Assembly (NCBI GenBank): GCA_016286055.1 | Contig: JAEERW010000023.1 | Location: 1 to 40,663, forward strand | DNA from: Bacteroidales bacterium | GTDB taxonomy: Bacteria > Bacteroidota > Bacteroidia > Bacteroidales > UBA3824 | Reading direction: 5' to 3' | DNA: 40,663 bases | Shown here: piece by piece, positions 1 through 8,726 of the stretch | Position numbering within the stretch: the first letter of the stretch is position 1 | Layout of the letters: every line of letters starts with the position of its first letter | Translations under genes and position numbers: made by a program | The notes under the pieces: model-generated | What the model was told of the DNA's origin: nothing | Database searches by the model: none | What the model saw: only the letters and a program-made list of their open reading frames with translations

Positions 1-2
1 TA

Positions 3-881
3 ACACGCGGTTTTCTCAACGCACTTTTGAAACGATACGACCCGAAGACGCATATCAAAAAAGTAACCATCACCGATGGCGAACTTGACGAGACAAGCAA
101 AGCCATCCGCCGAGTGATTTACGACGTTCACTGCACCACCGACACTGGCGAGGAGTTTGTTATTGAGATGCAAAACGAGCCTCAGGAATATTTTCCCGAA
201 AGGATAGTCTACTACCTTGCCCGCTCAGCATCGCGTCAGCAAGCCAAAGGAGTAATCAAGCACATCGGAGAAGATGGCGAAAAACAAGAATTGCCGTGGA
301 ACTACCACCTGAAAAGAATATACGGCGTGTTCTTTATGAACTTCAAAGACCCTGACGAAAAGCACCAGCAAGGCTTATCGCACTTTGCATTGTTAGAGAC
401 CGAGAACCATTATCAAGACACCGACGTATTTCAATATTGGAAAATACAGATGCCGATATACCGCAAGATGAAAGAATCAGACTGCACCACCGACATCGAC
501 AAATGGATATTTAACCTTTCAAATATGGAAACTATGGAAACTACATTACCATTTACCAACGACATACCGTTGTTCAAACAGTTAGGCAAATTAGCCTCAT
601 ACTCCGAACTCACCACCGACCAGCAGATACAATACGACGACAGTTTCAACAACTATCTCGCCTATATGGGTCAGCAGGAATACAAGTTAAAAGAAGGCAT
701 CAAAATTGGATGGAAAGAAGGCGAAGCAAAAGGGAGGAAAGAAGGACGAGCAGAAGGACGAGCAGAAGGTGCAAAAGCCCAAGCCATAGAGTCTGCCCGC
801 AATATGAAAGCCGACGGAATGCCTGCCGAAATAATAGCGAAGTACACTCACCTGACAATATCCGAAATCGAAGCGTTATAA
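3..881 (+). CDS. Rpn family PD-(D/E)XK nuclease/putative transposase, 5'-truncated by window edge
   Basis: The reading frame is open to the first complete codon of the window (TRGFLNALLKRYDP...), so the N-terminus lies outside; the TTG at 27 is not a convincing start. The visible part is about 292 residues. The core has the PD-(D/E)XK pattern of the Rpn/PDDEXK_2 family: an Asp in IYDVH and a Glu in VIEMQNE. The C-terminus is a G/E/K/R-rich linker with four-residue repeats (EGRA), then a conserved tail (MKADGMP...AKYTHLTISEIEAL) that recurs at two other loci in this window. Family members are DNA endonucleases first linked to RecA-independent recombination and later to toxin-antitoxin behaviour. 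An in-frame ATG at 666 could start a separate 71-residue C-terminal product; that is inference. No partner gene is visible. Confident on family, not on activity. Confidence 0.85.
   Translation, partial: TRGFLNALLKRYDPKTHIKKVTITDGELDETSKAIRRVIYDVHCTTDTGEEFVIEMQNEPQEYFPERIVYYLARSASRQQAKGVIKHIGEDGEKQELPWNYHLKRIYGVFFMNFKDPDEKHQQGLSHFALLETENHYQDTDVFQYWKIQMPIYRKMKESDCTTDIDKWIFNLSNMETMETTLPFTNDIPLFKQLGKLASYSELTTDQQIQYDDSFNNYLAYMGQQEYKLKEGIKIGWKEGEAKGRKEGRAEGRAEGAKAQAIESARNMKADGMPAEIIAKYTHLTISEIEAL
741..764 (+). repeat. 12-bp in-frame tandem repeat in Rpn linker
   Basis: Unit GAAGGACGAGCA occurs twice back to back (741-752, 753-764), followed by a partial copy. It encodes the four-residue repeat EGRA. 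Copy-number change would alter linker or helix length without shifting frame. Confidence 0.8.
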
Positions 882-930
882 ATTCATAATGCATATAATT
901 GTATCCGTTACGTCCGTGGTTAAAAAAAAA

Positions 931-962
931 TTTGCAAGTTTCCACGCCAATCTTTACCTTTG
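931..962 (+). promoter_or_regulatory. Bacteroidota promoter for valS
   Basis: TTTG at 931-934 and TACCTTTG at 955-962 are separated by 20 bp, matching the Bacteroides consensus. Predicted transcription start is near 969, only about 17 nt before the ATG at 986. This excludes the longer open frame that begins at 899. Confidence 0.85.
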
Positions 963-985
963 CGCAGTTTTTAAATAGTGAAACA

Positions 986-3685
986 ATGGATATTCCTGCT
1001 AAATACGACGCTGCGGCGTCAGAATCTAAATGGTACAAGTACTGGACCGACAATAATTTCTTCGGCTCTAAGCCCGACGGCCGCAAGCCTTACACAATAG
1101 TTATCCCCCCGCCAAACGTTACCGGCGTGCTGCATATGGGTCATATGCTCAACAATACTATTCAAGATATCCTCACCCGTCGCGCAAGGATGAAGGGTTT
1201 CAATGCTCTTTGGGTGCCCGGTACCGACCACGCTTCTATTGCAACAGAGGCCAAGGTGGTGCAAAAACTTGCCAAACAGGGCATCAAAAAACGCGACCTT
1301 ACCCGCGAACAGTTTCTCAAATACGCTTGGGAGTGGAAAGAGGAGCACGGCGGCGTAATTCTCGAACAGTTGAAAAAACTTGGCGCTTCGTGCGATTGGA
1401 GCCGTACCGCTTTCACTATGGACGACCTCCGCAGCGAATCGGTTATGAAAGTGTTTGTAGACCTTTATAATAAGGGACTTATCTACCGCGGTCTCCGTAT
1501 GGTAAACTGGGACCCCAAGGCGCAGACAGTGCTCAGCACCGAGGAGGTTATCTACCGCGAAGAAAAAAGCCATCTCTATCACCTTAAATATTATATCGCT
1601 GAGGGCGAAAACGTTACCCCAACAGGTACAGAGGGCGAGGTAATTCACAAAGACGACAAAGGATATTACGCAGTGGTGGCTACCACACGTCCCGAAACCA
1701 TTATGGGCGATACTGCAATGTGTATCAACCCAAAAGACCCCAAAAACCAATGGCTTAGAGGTCACAAGGTGGTAGTGCCTTTGGTAAACCGCGTTATCCC
1801 CGTGATTGAAGACCGCTATGTAGACATCGAGTTTGGTACAGGCTGCTTGAAAGTTACCCCTGCTCACGATGCCAACGACTATGCTCTTGGACAAACTCAC
1901 AACCTTGAAGTTATCGACATCTTTAATCCCGACGGCACAATTGCTCCCGCTGGTCAACTCTATGTGGGAATGGACCGTATGGAGGTGCGCAAACAGATTG
2001 CCATCGACCTCAAAAACGCCGGTCTGCTTGAAAAAATCGAAGATTACGACAACAAGGTGGGATATTCGGAGCGCAACGCCGACACAGCCGTTGAGCCGCG
2101 CCTTTGCAAACAGTGGTTCTTGAATATGAAGCACTTTGCCGACATTGCCCTGCCGCCCGTACTCGAAGGTAAGATTAAATTCTATCCTAATAAATACGTT
2201 AACACATACCGCAACTGGCTCGAAAACATTCAAGACTGGTGTATCAGCCGTCAGTTGTGGTGGGGACACCGTATTCCTGCATATTTCCTTCCCACCGCAG
2301 AAGGCGAGGAAGAAAAATATGTGGTTGCCCTCTCTCCCGAAGAGGCTTTGGAACTTGCCCACAAGGTAAAAGGATATGAAAATATCACTATCGACCAACT
2401 TCAACGCGATGAGGATGCTCTTGATACTTGGTTCTCGTCGTGGTTGTGGCCTGTTTCGTTGTTTAATGGCATTAATCAGCCCGGCAACGAAGAGATAAAA
2501 TATTATTACCCCACTACCGACCTTGTAACGGGTCCTGATATTATATTCTTCTGGGTTGCCCGAATGATTATGGCAGGCGAGGAGTATATGAAAGACGTTC
2601 CATTCCGCAATGTATACTTTACAGGTATTGTTCGCGACAAACTCGGCCGCAAAATGTCGAAGAGTTTGGGCAACAGTCCCGACCCGATAGAACTTATGGA
2701 AAAATACTCTACCGACGGCGTCCGTATGGGTATGCTCCTGTGTTCTCCCGCTGGTGGCGACCTCCTTTACGACGACGAACTCTGCTTGCAAGGTCGCAAC
2801 TTTACCAACAAGATTTGGAACGCATTCCGCCTTGTAAAAGGTTGGAGCGTAGACGATAAACTTGCTCAGCCTGAGGCATCTAAAAAGGCTATCGAATGGT
2901 TTGAAAACAAGTTGAACAAAACTTTGGCAGAATTAGACAAGATGTTTGTTGATTTCCGCCTTTCGGAATCGTTGATGTTGGTTTACAAACTCTTCTGGGA
3001 CGAGTTCTCGTCGTGGTATTTGGAGAGCGTTAAACCCGCATACCAACAGCCCATCGACGGTGCAACATACAAAGCCACAATAGCCTTCTTCGACAAACTG
3101 TTGAAAGTGCTTCATCCTTACATACCTTTTATTACAGAGGAAGTTTGGCAGTTGCTCGAACCCCGCAAACAGGGCGAAAGCATTATGGTGGCTCAGATGC
3201 CCGAAGCCGGCAGTTTCGACGAAAAACTTCTTGAACGCTTTGAAACCGTGAAAGATGTTATCGCCAAAATCCGTCAAATACGTCAAGACAACGGCATTGC
3301 CCAAAAGGATACTCTCGAATGTTTTGCAAAACTCGTTGACGGCGACTACGACAATTATTTCAATGCCGTAATCACCAAGCACTGCAACCTTGCCAAGTTT
3401 GAACTTATTCCGGCAGCCATCGACGGTGCTAAAACTTTTGTTGCAAAAAATGTAGAATATTATATACCTTTGGGCGACAAAATCGACAAGGAAGAGGAGT
3501 TGAAAAAACTCAACGCCGAACTCGACTACACCCGCGGTTTCCTTGCCTCGGTAGAAAAGAAACTGAGCAACGAGCGTTTTGTTTCGGGCGCACCCGCAGC
3601 AGTGGTAGACCGCGAAAAACAAAAACTTGCCGATGCTAAGATGAAAATTGAGGCTCTTGAAAAACAAATTGCAGGTCTCAAATAA
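986..3685 (+). CDS. valS: Valyl-tRNA synthetase
   Basis: Class I aminoacyl-tRNA synthetase that charges tRNA-Val in the cytoplasm and edits mischarged threonine. The protein is 899 residues, normal for bacterial ValRS. The HIGH signature reads HMGH at residues 50-53 and the KMSKS loop is exact at 556-560. The CP1 editing region lies between them (for example [12 protein letters not shown]). The last ~70 residues form the charged coiled coil typical of ValRS (about 831-899, rich in E/K/L). The ATG at 986 is chosen over the upstream TTG at 899 because the promoter -7 box at 955-962 lies inside the longer frame. It is transcribed alone and ends 43 nt before an intrinsic terminator. Confidence 0.98.
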   Translation: MDIPAKYDAAASESKWYKYWTDNNFFGSKPDGRKPYTIVIPPPNVTGVLHMGHMLNNTIQDILTRRARMKGFNALWVPGTDHASIATEAKVVQKLAKQGIKKRDLTREQFLKYAWEWKEEHGGVILEQLKKLGASCDWSRTAFTMDDLRSESVMKVFVDLYNKGLIYRGLRMVNWDPKAQTVLSTEEVIYREEKSHLYHLKYYIAEGENVTPTGTEGEVIHKDDKGYYAVVATTRPETIMGDTAMCINPKDPKNQWLRGHKVVVPLVNRVIPVIEDRYVDIEFGTGCLKVTPAHDANDYALGQTHNLEVIDIFNPDGTIAPAGQLYVGMDRMEVRKQIAIDLKNAGLLEKIEDYDNKVGYSERNADTAVEPRLCKQWFLNMKHFADIALPPVLEGKIKFYPNKYVNTYRNWLENIQDWCISRQLWWGHRIPAYFLPTAEGEEEKYVVALSPEEALELAHKVKGYENITIDQLQRDEDALDTWFSSWLWPVSLFNGINQPGNEEIKYYYPTTDLVTGPDIIFFWVARMIMAGEEYMKDVPFRNVYFTGIVRDKLGRKMSKSLGNSPDPIELMEKYSTDGVRMGMLLCSPAGGDLLYDDELCLQGRNFTNKIWNAFRLVKGWSVDDKLAQPEASKKAIEWFENKLNKTLAELDKMFVDFRLSESLMLVYKLFWDEFSSWYLESVKPAYQQPIDGATYKATIAFFDKLLKVLHPYIPFITEEVWQLLEPRKQGESIMVAQMPEAGSFDEKLLERFETVKDVIAKIRQIRQDNGIAQKDTLECFAKLVDGDYDNYFNAVITKHCNLAKFELIPAAIDGAKTFVAKNVEYYIPLGDKIDKEEELKKLNAELDYTRGFLASVEKKLSNERFVSGAPAAVVDREKQKLADAKMKIEALEKQIAGLK

Positions 3686-3728
3686 ACATTTGACACACAA
3701 AAACTCACTTTTATATCATTTGTCTTTA

Positions 3729-3757
3729 TAGCCGGTGTAACTCTCCGGCTATTTTTT
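3729..3757 (+). terminator. Intrinsic terminator of valS
   Basis: Seven-bp perfect stem TAGCCGG/CCGGCTA (3729-3735 with 3745-3751), 9-nt loop, then a run of six T. Confidence 0.9.
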
Positions 3758-3800
3758 ATTATTTTTGACACCAAATTAAACAACCATCATTAAGATTGTA

Positions 3801-3833
3801 TTTGTAGTAACAAAGGTAATTCGTATACATTCG
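3801..3833 (+). promoter_or_regulatory. Probable promoter for the GldB-like gene
   Basis: TTTG at 3801-3804 and TACATTCG at 3826-3833 with 21 bp between. The -7 box has one mismatch (TTCG for TTTG). The implied leader before the ATG at 3861 is about 20 nt. Confidence 0.5.
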
Positions 3834-3860
3834 TTAAATTCGTTGACAAAAACAAAAAAA

Positions 3861-4865
3861 ATGAAAAAAAATATTTTGATACTCCTCTCCGCCACAATGC
3901 TTGCCTCGTGCGGAGGAAACAGTTTTGATGTAGACGTTACGGGTATCGACGCTTCGATAGATATTGAGCGTTTCGACCTTGATTTTGATACCATTGCGCC
4001 TCAAAACATTCAATATTCGCTCAATGCCCTTACTGAAAAATATGGCGACTTTGCCGAGTTTTACACCGACGGCATAATTGGCATTGGCACGGTAGAAACT
4101 CCCACGCTTGCAAATGCTTACAGCGATTTTTCTAACTATTGCAAAAGCAACGGCATTTTCGACGATGTGCAAAAGCAATTTCCCGACCTCAATAGTCTCG
4201 AATCTCTTATGAATCAAGGCGCAAAGCACTTTAAATATTATTTTCCCAACGATACCTTGCCCAAACTCTACACTGTGGTTTCAGGGTTTCAAGAGTCGAT
4301 GTTTCCCACCGAGGGCATAATAGCGGTAAGCCTCGACAAGTATCTCGGCAACACATACCCGCATTACGAAAGTCTCGGCATTGAGGTGTACAAACGCCGC
4401 AGAATGATTCCCGAAATGATTCCCGCCGATTATTTCCGCTGCATAGCCATTCTCAATTATCCCAAAGACGAAAACGCCGCCTTCAACATTCTAAACGAAA
4501 TGATTTACGAAGGCCGTATACAATACTTCCTCAACTGTATGCTTCCCGAAACTCCTGATTCCACACGTTGGGGCTATACCGATTTTCAGTACCGCTGGGC
4601 AGAGTATTACGAAGAGGAAATCTGGGATTATCTTGTAGACAAGAAAATGCTTTTCGACACCAATCCCATAGCCGTGCGCAACTTCACCGGCGAAGGTCCA
4701 TTTACCAACGCCTTTGGCAACAACTCCGCCCCCGGCTGTGCCTCGTATTGCGGCTACCGCATAGTCTGCTCCTATATGCGCCACAATCCCGACGTTACCC
4801 TCAAAGACCTTATGGAGATAAAAGATATGAATCAGATATACAACAAGGCACGGTATAATCCGTAG
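3861..4865 (+). CDS. GldB-like gliding-motility-type lipoprotein
   Basis: 334-residue predicted lipoprotein: MKKNILILLSATMLASC gives a signal sequence with lipobox L-A-S-C and Cys17 as the lipidation site. The body has the features I associate with the GldB family, including the SLDKYLGNTYPHYESLG segment and an FP-rich central region. GldB is an envelope lipoprotein required for gliding and T9SS function in Flavobacterium; in non-gliding Bacteroidales its homologues have an unclear, possibly T9SS-related, role. The ATG at 3861 is used rather than the in-frame TTG at 3843, because it starts directly with the signal peptide and sits about 20 nt from a probable promoter. It is a single-gene unit; the next promoter starts seven nt after the stop. 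Family call is from memory of conserved segments and is moderately sure. Confidence 0.72.
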   Translation: MKKNILILLSATMLASCGGNSFDVDVTGIDASIDIERFDLDFDTIAPQNIQYSLNALTEKYGDFAEFYTDGIIGIGTVETPTLANAYSDFSNYCKSNGIFDDVQKQFPDLNSLESLMNQGAKHFKYYFPNDTLPKLYTVVSGFQESMFPTEGIIAVSLDKYLGNTYPHYESLGIEVYKRRRMIPEMIPADYFRCIAILNYPKDENAAFNILNEMIYEGRIQYFLNCMLPETPDSTRWGYTDFQYRWAEYYEEEIWDYLVDKKMLFDTNPIAVRNFTGEGPFTNAFGNNSAPGCASYCGYRIVCSYMRHNPDVTLKDLMEIKDMNQIYNKARYNP

Positions 4866-4871
4866 TTATTG

Positions 4872-4902
4872 TTTGGAGAAATGAAAGAAAAATGTATATT
4901 TG
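4872..4902 (+). promoter_or_regulatory. Bacteroidota promoter for the arabinofuranosidase gene
   Basis: TTTG at 4872-4875, 19-bp spacer, TATATTTG at 4895-4902. Predicted start near 4909 gives a leader of about 18 nt before the ATG at 4927. The -33 element begins only seven nt after the preceding stop codon. Confidence 0.87.
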
Positions 4903-4926
4903 CAAAAAATAAACACCCCAATATTT

Positions 4927-6462
4927 ATGAAACGCACATTATTATTAACAGCGGCATTGGCTACCACATTATGTGCCAACGCTCAAAAAACCGAAATCAC
5001 AACCGATGGAAAGTCGGCTCACGTGATTCCCGCCGAAATCTACGGTCAGTTTGCCGAACACCTCGGACGTTGTATCTACGACGGTATCTGGGTGGGCAAA
5101 AACAGCACCATTGCTAACCAAGACGGCTACCGTACCGACGTGTTCAACGCACTTAAAGAGTTGAAAATCCCTGTATTGCGCTGGCCGGGAGGATGTTTTG
5201 CCGAAACTTACCACTGGCGCGACGGTGTTGGTCCGCAAAAAGACCGTCCCACCCTCAAAAACGTCTTCTGGGGCAACACAATGGAAGACAACACGTTTGG
5301 TACTCACGAATTTTTTACACTTTGCGAACGTCTTGGATGCAAATCGTATCTGTCGATCAACTTGGGAACCGGCTCTACACGTGATATGGCAGAGTGGCTC
5401 GACTATATCACCGGCACCGACGACACTCCCGAGGTAACGCTCCGCAAAAAGAATGGTCGCGAAAAACCTTTTAAACTCGACTATATAGGCATCGGCAACG
5501 AATCGTGGGGCTGCGGCGGCAATATGCTTCCCGAATATTATGCCAACGTGTTCCGTCAGTATTCTACCTACGCACATCTTTACTGCAACAATACCAAACC
5601 CGTGCGTGTGGCTTCGGGCTCAAACGATTTTGACTATCACTGGACCGAGGTGCTGCTCAAAAACGCCGGAGAGCATATGGATCATATTTCGCTTCATTAC
5701 TACGTGCTGCCTATCCGCGACTGGAACGGCTCTAAGGGTCCCGACCGTGGATTTACCGAAGAACAATATTTCACCGTTATCCGCGACGGTTACAAAATGG
5801 GCGAGATGGTTCCCAAGCACATCGAAATTATTCAAAAGTATCAGAAACACGTTAAACTCGACGTTGACGAATGGGGAATCTGGACAGATCCCGAGCCCGG
5901 CACAAATTCTGGACACCTTTATCAGCAGAACACCCTCCGCGACGCTCTTCTTGCAAGCACCACTCTTGATATTTTCCACAAATACGCTTACGGCATAGGA
6001 ATGTGCAATATCGCTCAGATGATCAACGTGTTGCAGGCAATGATCCTTACCAAGGGCGACAAGATGATTCTCACCCCCACCTACCACGTTTTCAAGATGT
6101 ACAATGTGCATCAAAACGCCGAGTATATTCCGCTCAACTTTAAATCGCCTAAATACACATTCAACGGCGAGAGCATCGATGCCCTTAGCGCCACACTCTC
6201 AAAAAAAGACGGAGTTTACCACTTGACAATCACCAATGTAGACCCCAAAAACAAGCAGACCATCTCGCTCAATGCCGCCAACATTGTGGCAAAAGGCATC
6301 ACCAAAGCCGAGATTATCACCTCTGCCAAGTTCAACGATTTCAACACCTTTGAAAAACCCGACTTGATCAAACCCGCAGCCTTCACCGGCGCATCAATGA
6401 AAAAAGGCGTTGTAGAGGCAGTTTTGCCCCCTATGAGTATTGTTACAATTGAATTGAAATAA
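4927..6462 (+). CDS. GH51 alpha-L-arabinofuranosidase, secreted
   Basis: 511 residues. Releases terminal alpha-L-arabinofuranosyl units from arabinan or arabinoxylan by a retaining mechanism. The N-terminus MKRTLLLTAALATTLCANAQ is a Sec signal peptide, so the enzyme probably works in the periplasm or at the surface. The (beta/alpha)8 domain carries RWPGGCFAETYHW, the acid/base in GIGNESWG (Glu192) and the nucleophile in DVDEWGIW (Glu315). A C-terminal beta-domain covers about 400-511. There is no T9SS tail. The ATG at 4927 is chosen over the TTG at 4900, which overlaps the -7 box. Transcribed alone with its own promoter and terminator, and not next to any SusC/SusD pair in the window. A confident family call; exact polymer preference unknown. 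Confidence 0.95.
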   Translation: MKRTLLLTAALATTLCANAQKTEITTDGKSAHVIPAEIYGQFAEHLGRCIYDGIWVGKNSTIANQDGYRTDVFNALKELKIPVLRWPGGCFAETYHWRDGVGPQKDRPTLKNVFWGNTMEDNTFGTHEFFTLCERLGCKSYLSINLGTGSTRDMAEWLDYITGTDDTPEVTLRKKNGREKPFKLDYIGIGNESWGCGGNMLPEYYANVFRQYSTYAHLYCNNTKPVRVASGSNDFDYHWTEVLLKNAGEHMDHISLHYYVLPIRDWNGSKGPDRGFTEEQYFTVIRDGYKMGEMVPKHIEIIQKYQKHVKLDVDEWGIWTDPEPGTNSGHLYQQNTLRDALLASTTLDIFHKYAYGIGMCNIAQMINVLQAMILTKGDKMILTPTYHVFKMYNVHQNAEYIPLNFKSPKYTFNGESIDALSATLSKKDGVYHLTITNVDPKNKQTISLNAANIVAKGITKAEIITSAKFNDFNTFEKPDLIKPAAFTGASMKKGVVEAVLPPMSIVTIELK

Positions 6463-6487
6463 TAATCTCACAAAAAGAGAAACAACT

Positions 6488-6520
6488 ACCGCCGGAGAAT
6501 CTGCTCTTCGGCGGTTTTTT
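6488..6520 (+). terminator. Intrinsic terminator of the arabinofuranosidase gene
   Basis: ACCGCCG at 6488-6494 pairs with CGGCGGT at 6509-6515, 14-nt loop, followed by T6. On the minus strand it is followed by a weaker T-rich stretch and might also stop the converging CotH-like gene. Confidence 0.85.
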
Positions 6521-6521
6521 A

Positions 6522-8255
6522 TTAATTCACAAGGATTTTGAATACTTCTTTTTCGTTGATTCTTACCAAATAAATTCCTGCACTGGATAATGGAATCTGT
6601 TCTATGTCGGTTTTGGTTTCTGACCTTGCTATAAGTTGACCGTTGAGGTTGATTATTTCATATTTGGTGTTGATGGGATATTGAATGTAAATAGTTTTGT
6701 TGTAAGCCCATACGTTGGTAATAATATGCGATTCAAGCCATTTTGTGCGATTTTCGAACCATTGCATTGCGCTGTCGAGTTCGTATTCCACGGTTTTATA
6801 CTTAATATTCCAGCGGGTAGCGTCGTATTCACGTGCAAGGTTTATGCTATTCCCCTGAGTGGTTTCAAAGTTTTGGAAAATTTCAGAAAGATAATTAATT
6901 AGATTGTTTGATACATTTTTCCATAATTGTTTATAATAATTATAAAAATCTTCGTGCTGAAACAGCATTTCAATATAAGCTCTCTGTTTGTTGTGCTGCG
7001 TAGACCAAGCATCAGCACCTACCATATAGTTGCTGTCGAAATCCCATGGAGAAGACATAAAGATTTTTGAGGTGTCGGTGTTGTCGTATTTATACATAAA
7101 TATATTAGACCCTCCACCGTCCCAAGTGCCGAGTATGTCGTGTGTGAGTATCCACCGTGCAAAACTTTCCTTGTCGATATAGTCTTGGTAGTTGCTGCTT
7201 GTGATATTTTGTTCGAGCGTGTTCATATAGTCGGTGATGTACTGCATTTGCTCATCAGAGATTTCATCGTCGTCGGGATATTTGAAGGTGTATTTTTGGT
7301 CGTATTTGTCGGTGATGAACTTCACATCCTCGTTCCACCAATATGCATCGCGCTCAATGATATAGCCGGTCTTGTCGATGTTGATACGTTTTTTGCAACG
7401 GCTTATTGCCTCGGTGAGAATATAAACGCCTCGGTAGTCGCCATTAACAAACACATCTACATAAGCATAGTCGGGAGTCCAATCCACGCCCACAATGTCG
7501 GCAACTTCCAATCCTACAAAAGCGTTGATAGTCCATCCATCGCGCAATAGATACCAATCTTTGTCTTGATAGTCAGGGTCGTCGCGTCCAACGATTTTGG
7601 AGAGCAAGTCCGCCTTTTTTTGCAGTTTGAGTTTAAAAGGTTTTTTCGCGGAGTAAGTGGCAGATGTGTTACCACGGATTTTGATAGTGAGTCCGCTTTG
7701 CTTTTTAACATATTCACCGCTGTTGTAAACCGGATAGATATATTCATCGGTAAAGATTTCCATTTTAGCGGGTACTTTTGTGGCGTTTCTTACACCGCTA
7801 CCGTAGGTCTCTTCGGTAGGATGCTTAATGTATTCTGCCGTAGGTTCCTCGTTGTTGACAGTATTGATATAAAGTGTTGGCAGACCTGAATGGGCTACGC
7901 TTGCTTTTTTCGACACTGCGTAAGTGCTTTGGTCGGTGGTGTCTGACGCTGCTTCGCATACATAGTAGCGAATCTCTATTTCTTGGAAAAAAGGAATTTC
8001 AAGATCAGAATTTTCTTGCCATTTGGTTAATGGTATATTGGGTGAAGAATTGTCTTTGGTGGATTGATACCAACGGTAATAAATTGTGGCATCGTTGTTT
8101 GAGGCTTTTGCCGATAATATTACACTTTCGCCTGAAACAATATTCATTGCAGTTGGTTGTTGATAAAAGGCGGTAGTTTGACATAATACTGCCTTGTGAA
8201 AAAATATTAACAATACTATTAAGTTGATGTATAGTAGTTTTTGTTTTACTTTCAT
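6522..8255 (-). CDS. CotH-like kinase domain protein with T9SS sorting tail
   Basis: 577 residues, exported (MKVKQKLLYINLIVLLIFFHKAVLCQ signal sequence). Residues about 30-125 look like an Ig-like/adhesion domain. The CotH core follows: RGNTS at 194-198, KKPFKL near 204-209, YRGVYILTEAI at 274-284, and the catalytic-type DFDSN at 405-409. The last ~65 residues match a type A T9SS C-terminal domain (YEIINLNGQLIA..., SSAGIYLVRI, ending in FKILVN), so the mature protein is probably taken across the outer membrane and anchored or released at the surface. CotH in Bacillus is an atypical protein kinase; the substrate here is unknown. Ends two nt past the T-run of the converging terminator. Only a weak -7-like box (AATATTTG, 8300-8307 minus) is visible upstream. 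Confidence 0.85.
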   Translation of the reverse strand: MKVKQKLLYINLIVLLIFFHKAVLCQTTAFYQQPTAMNIVSGESVILSAKASNNDATIYYRWYQSTKDNSSPNIPLTKWQENSDLEIPFFQEIEIRYYVCEAASDTTDQSTYAVSKKASVAHSGLPTLYINTVNNEEPTAEYIKHPTEETYGSGVRNATKVPAKMEIFTDEYIYPVYNSGEYVKKQSGLTIKIRGNTSATYSAKKPFKLKLQKKADLLSKIVGRDDPDYQDKDWYLLRDGWTINAFVGLEVADIVGVDWTPDYAYVDVFVNGDYRGVYILTEAISRCKKRINIDKTGYIIERDAYWWNEDVKFITDKYDQKYTFKYPDDDEISDEQMQYITDYMNTLEQNITSSNYQDYIDKESFARWILTHDILGTWDGGGSNIFMYKYDNTDTSKIFMSSPWDFDSNYMVGADAWSTQHNKQRAYIEMLFQHEDFYNYYKQLWKNVSNNLINYLSEIFQNFETTQGNSINLAREYDATRWNIKYKTVEYELDSAMQWFENRTKWLESHIITNVWAYNKTIYIQYPINTKYEIINLNGQLIARSETKTDIEQIPLSSAGIYLVRINEKEVFKILVN

Positions 8256-8351
8256 TATAATTATGTATAAATAATTGTTAGATTTAAAATATTTATTTAC
8301 AAATATTTACTGTTGGTTGTTGCTCAAAGATAGATATTAATTTTGATTTTT

Positions 8352-8382
8352 ATTGACATTTAACAAATAAACCATATTTTTG
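8352..8382 (+). promoter_or_regulatory. Bacteroidota promoter for the Dabb gene
   Basis: ATTG at 8352-8355 (three of four bases of the -33 box), 19-bp spacer, TATTTTTG at 8375-8382. The leader to the ATG at 8424 is about 35 nt. Confidence 0.7.
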
Positions 8383-8423
8383 CGAAAAAAACATATCAGT
8401 AAACACACTAATAATATACAAAA

Positions 8424-8726
8424 ATGGTAAAGCACATTATTCTCTGGCAGTTGAAAGACGAACTTACTGCCGAACAGAAAGCCGAAGCCAAGGCCGCTAT
8501 CAAAAATGGTTTGGAAGGCTTAAAGGGCAAAGTTCCCGGATTAAAGGAAATCAAGGTAAACATCAATCCCTTAGCATCATCTAATGCCGACGTTATGTTG
8601 GATTCGTTGATGGAAAGCGAGGAGGCATTGAAAGGTTACGCCGTTCACCCCGACCACGTGGCTGTGGCTACCGGCATTGTTCGCCCCAATGTAAAACTCC
8701 GCGTTTGTATGGATTACGAGGTGTAA
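8424..8726 (+). CDS. Dabb family (stress-responsive alpha/beta barrel) protein
   Basis: 100 residues, cytoplasmic, no signal peptide. The dimeric alpha/beta barrel family signature is clear: MVKHIILWQLKDEL at the start, a helix-rich middle, and YAVHPDHVAVATGIVRP near the end. Dabb proteins form ferredoxin-like dimers. Some members are small enzymes or stress proteins, but most have no known reaction and none can be assigned here. The gene has its own promoter. Its stop codon touches the stop codon of the converging MFS gene, leaving no intergenic base. Confidence 0.9.
   Translation: MVKHIILWQLKDELTAEQKAEAKAAIKNGLEGLKGKVPGLKEIKVNINPLASSNADVMLDSLMESEEALKGYAVHPDHVAVATGIVRPNVKLRVCMDYEV

Noticed and set aside
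899-985. 29-residue N-terminal extension of ValRS from a TTG
   Set aside because: The promoter -33 and -7 boxes lie inside it and the family starts at MDIPAKY-like sequence.
1019-2791. 590-residue minus-strand open frame inside valS
   Set aside because: Antisense shadow of a strongly conserved gene; no promoter and no recognisable product.
8300-8328. Possible promoter for the CotH-like gene
   Set aside because: -7 box has a mismatch and the TTTG is only 17 bp away; not listed as a feature.
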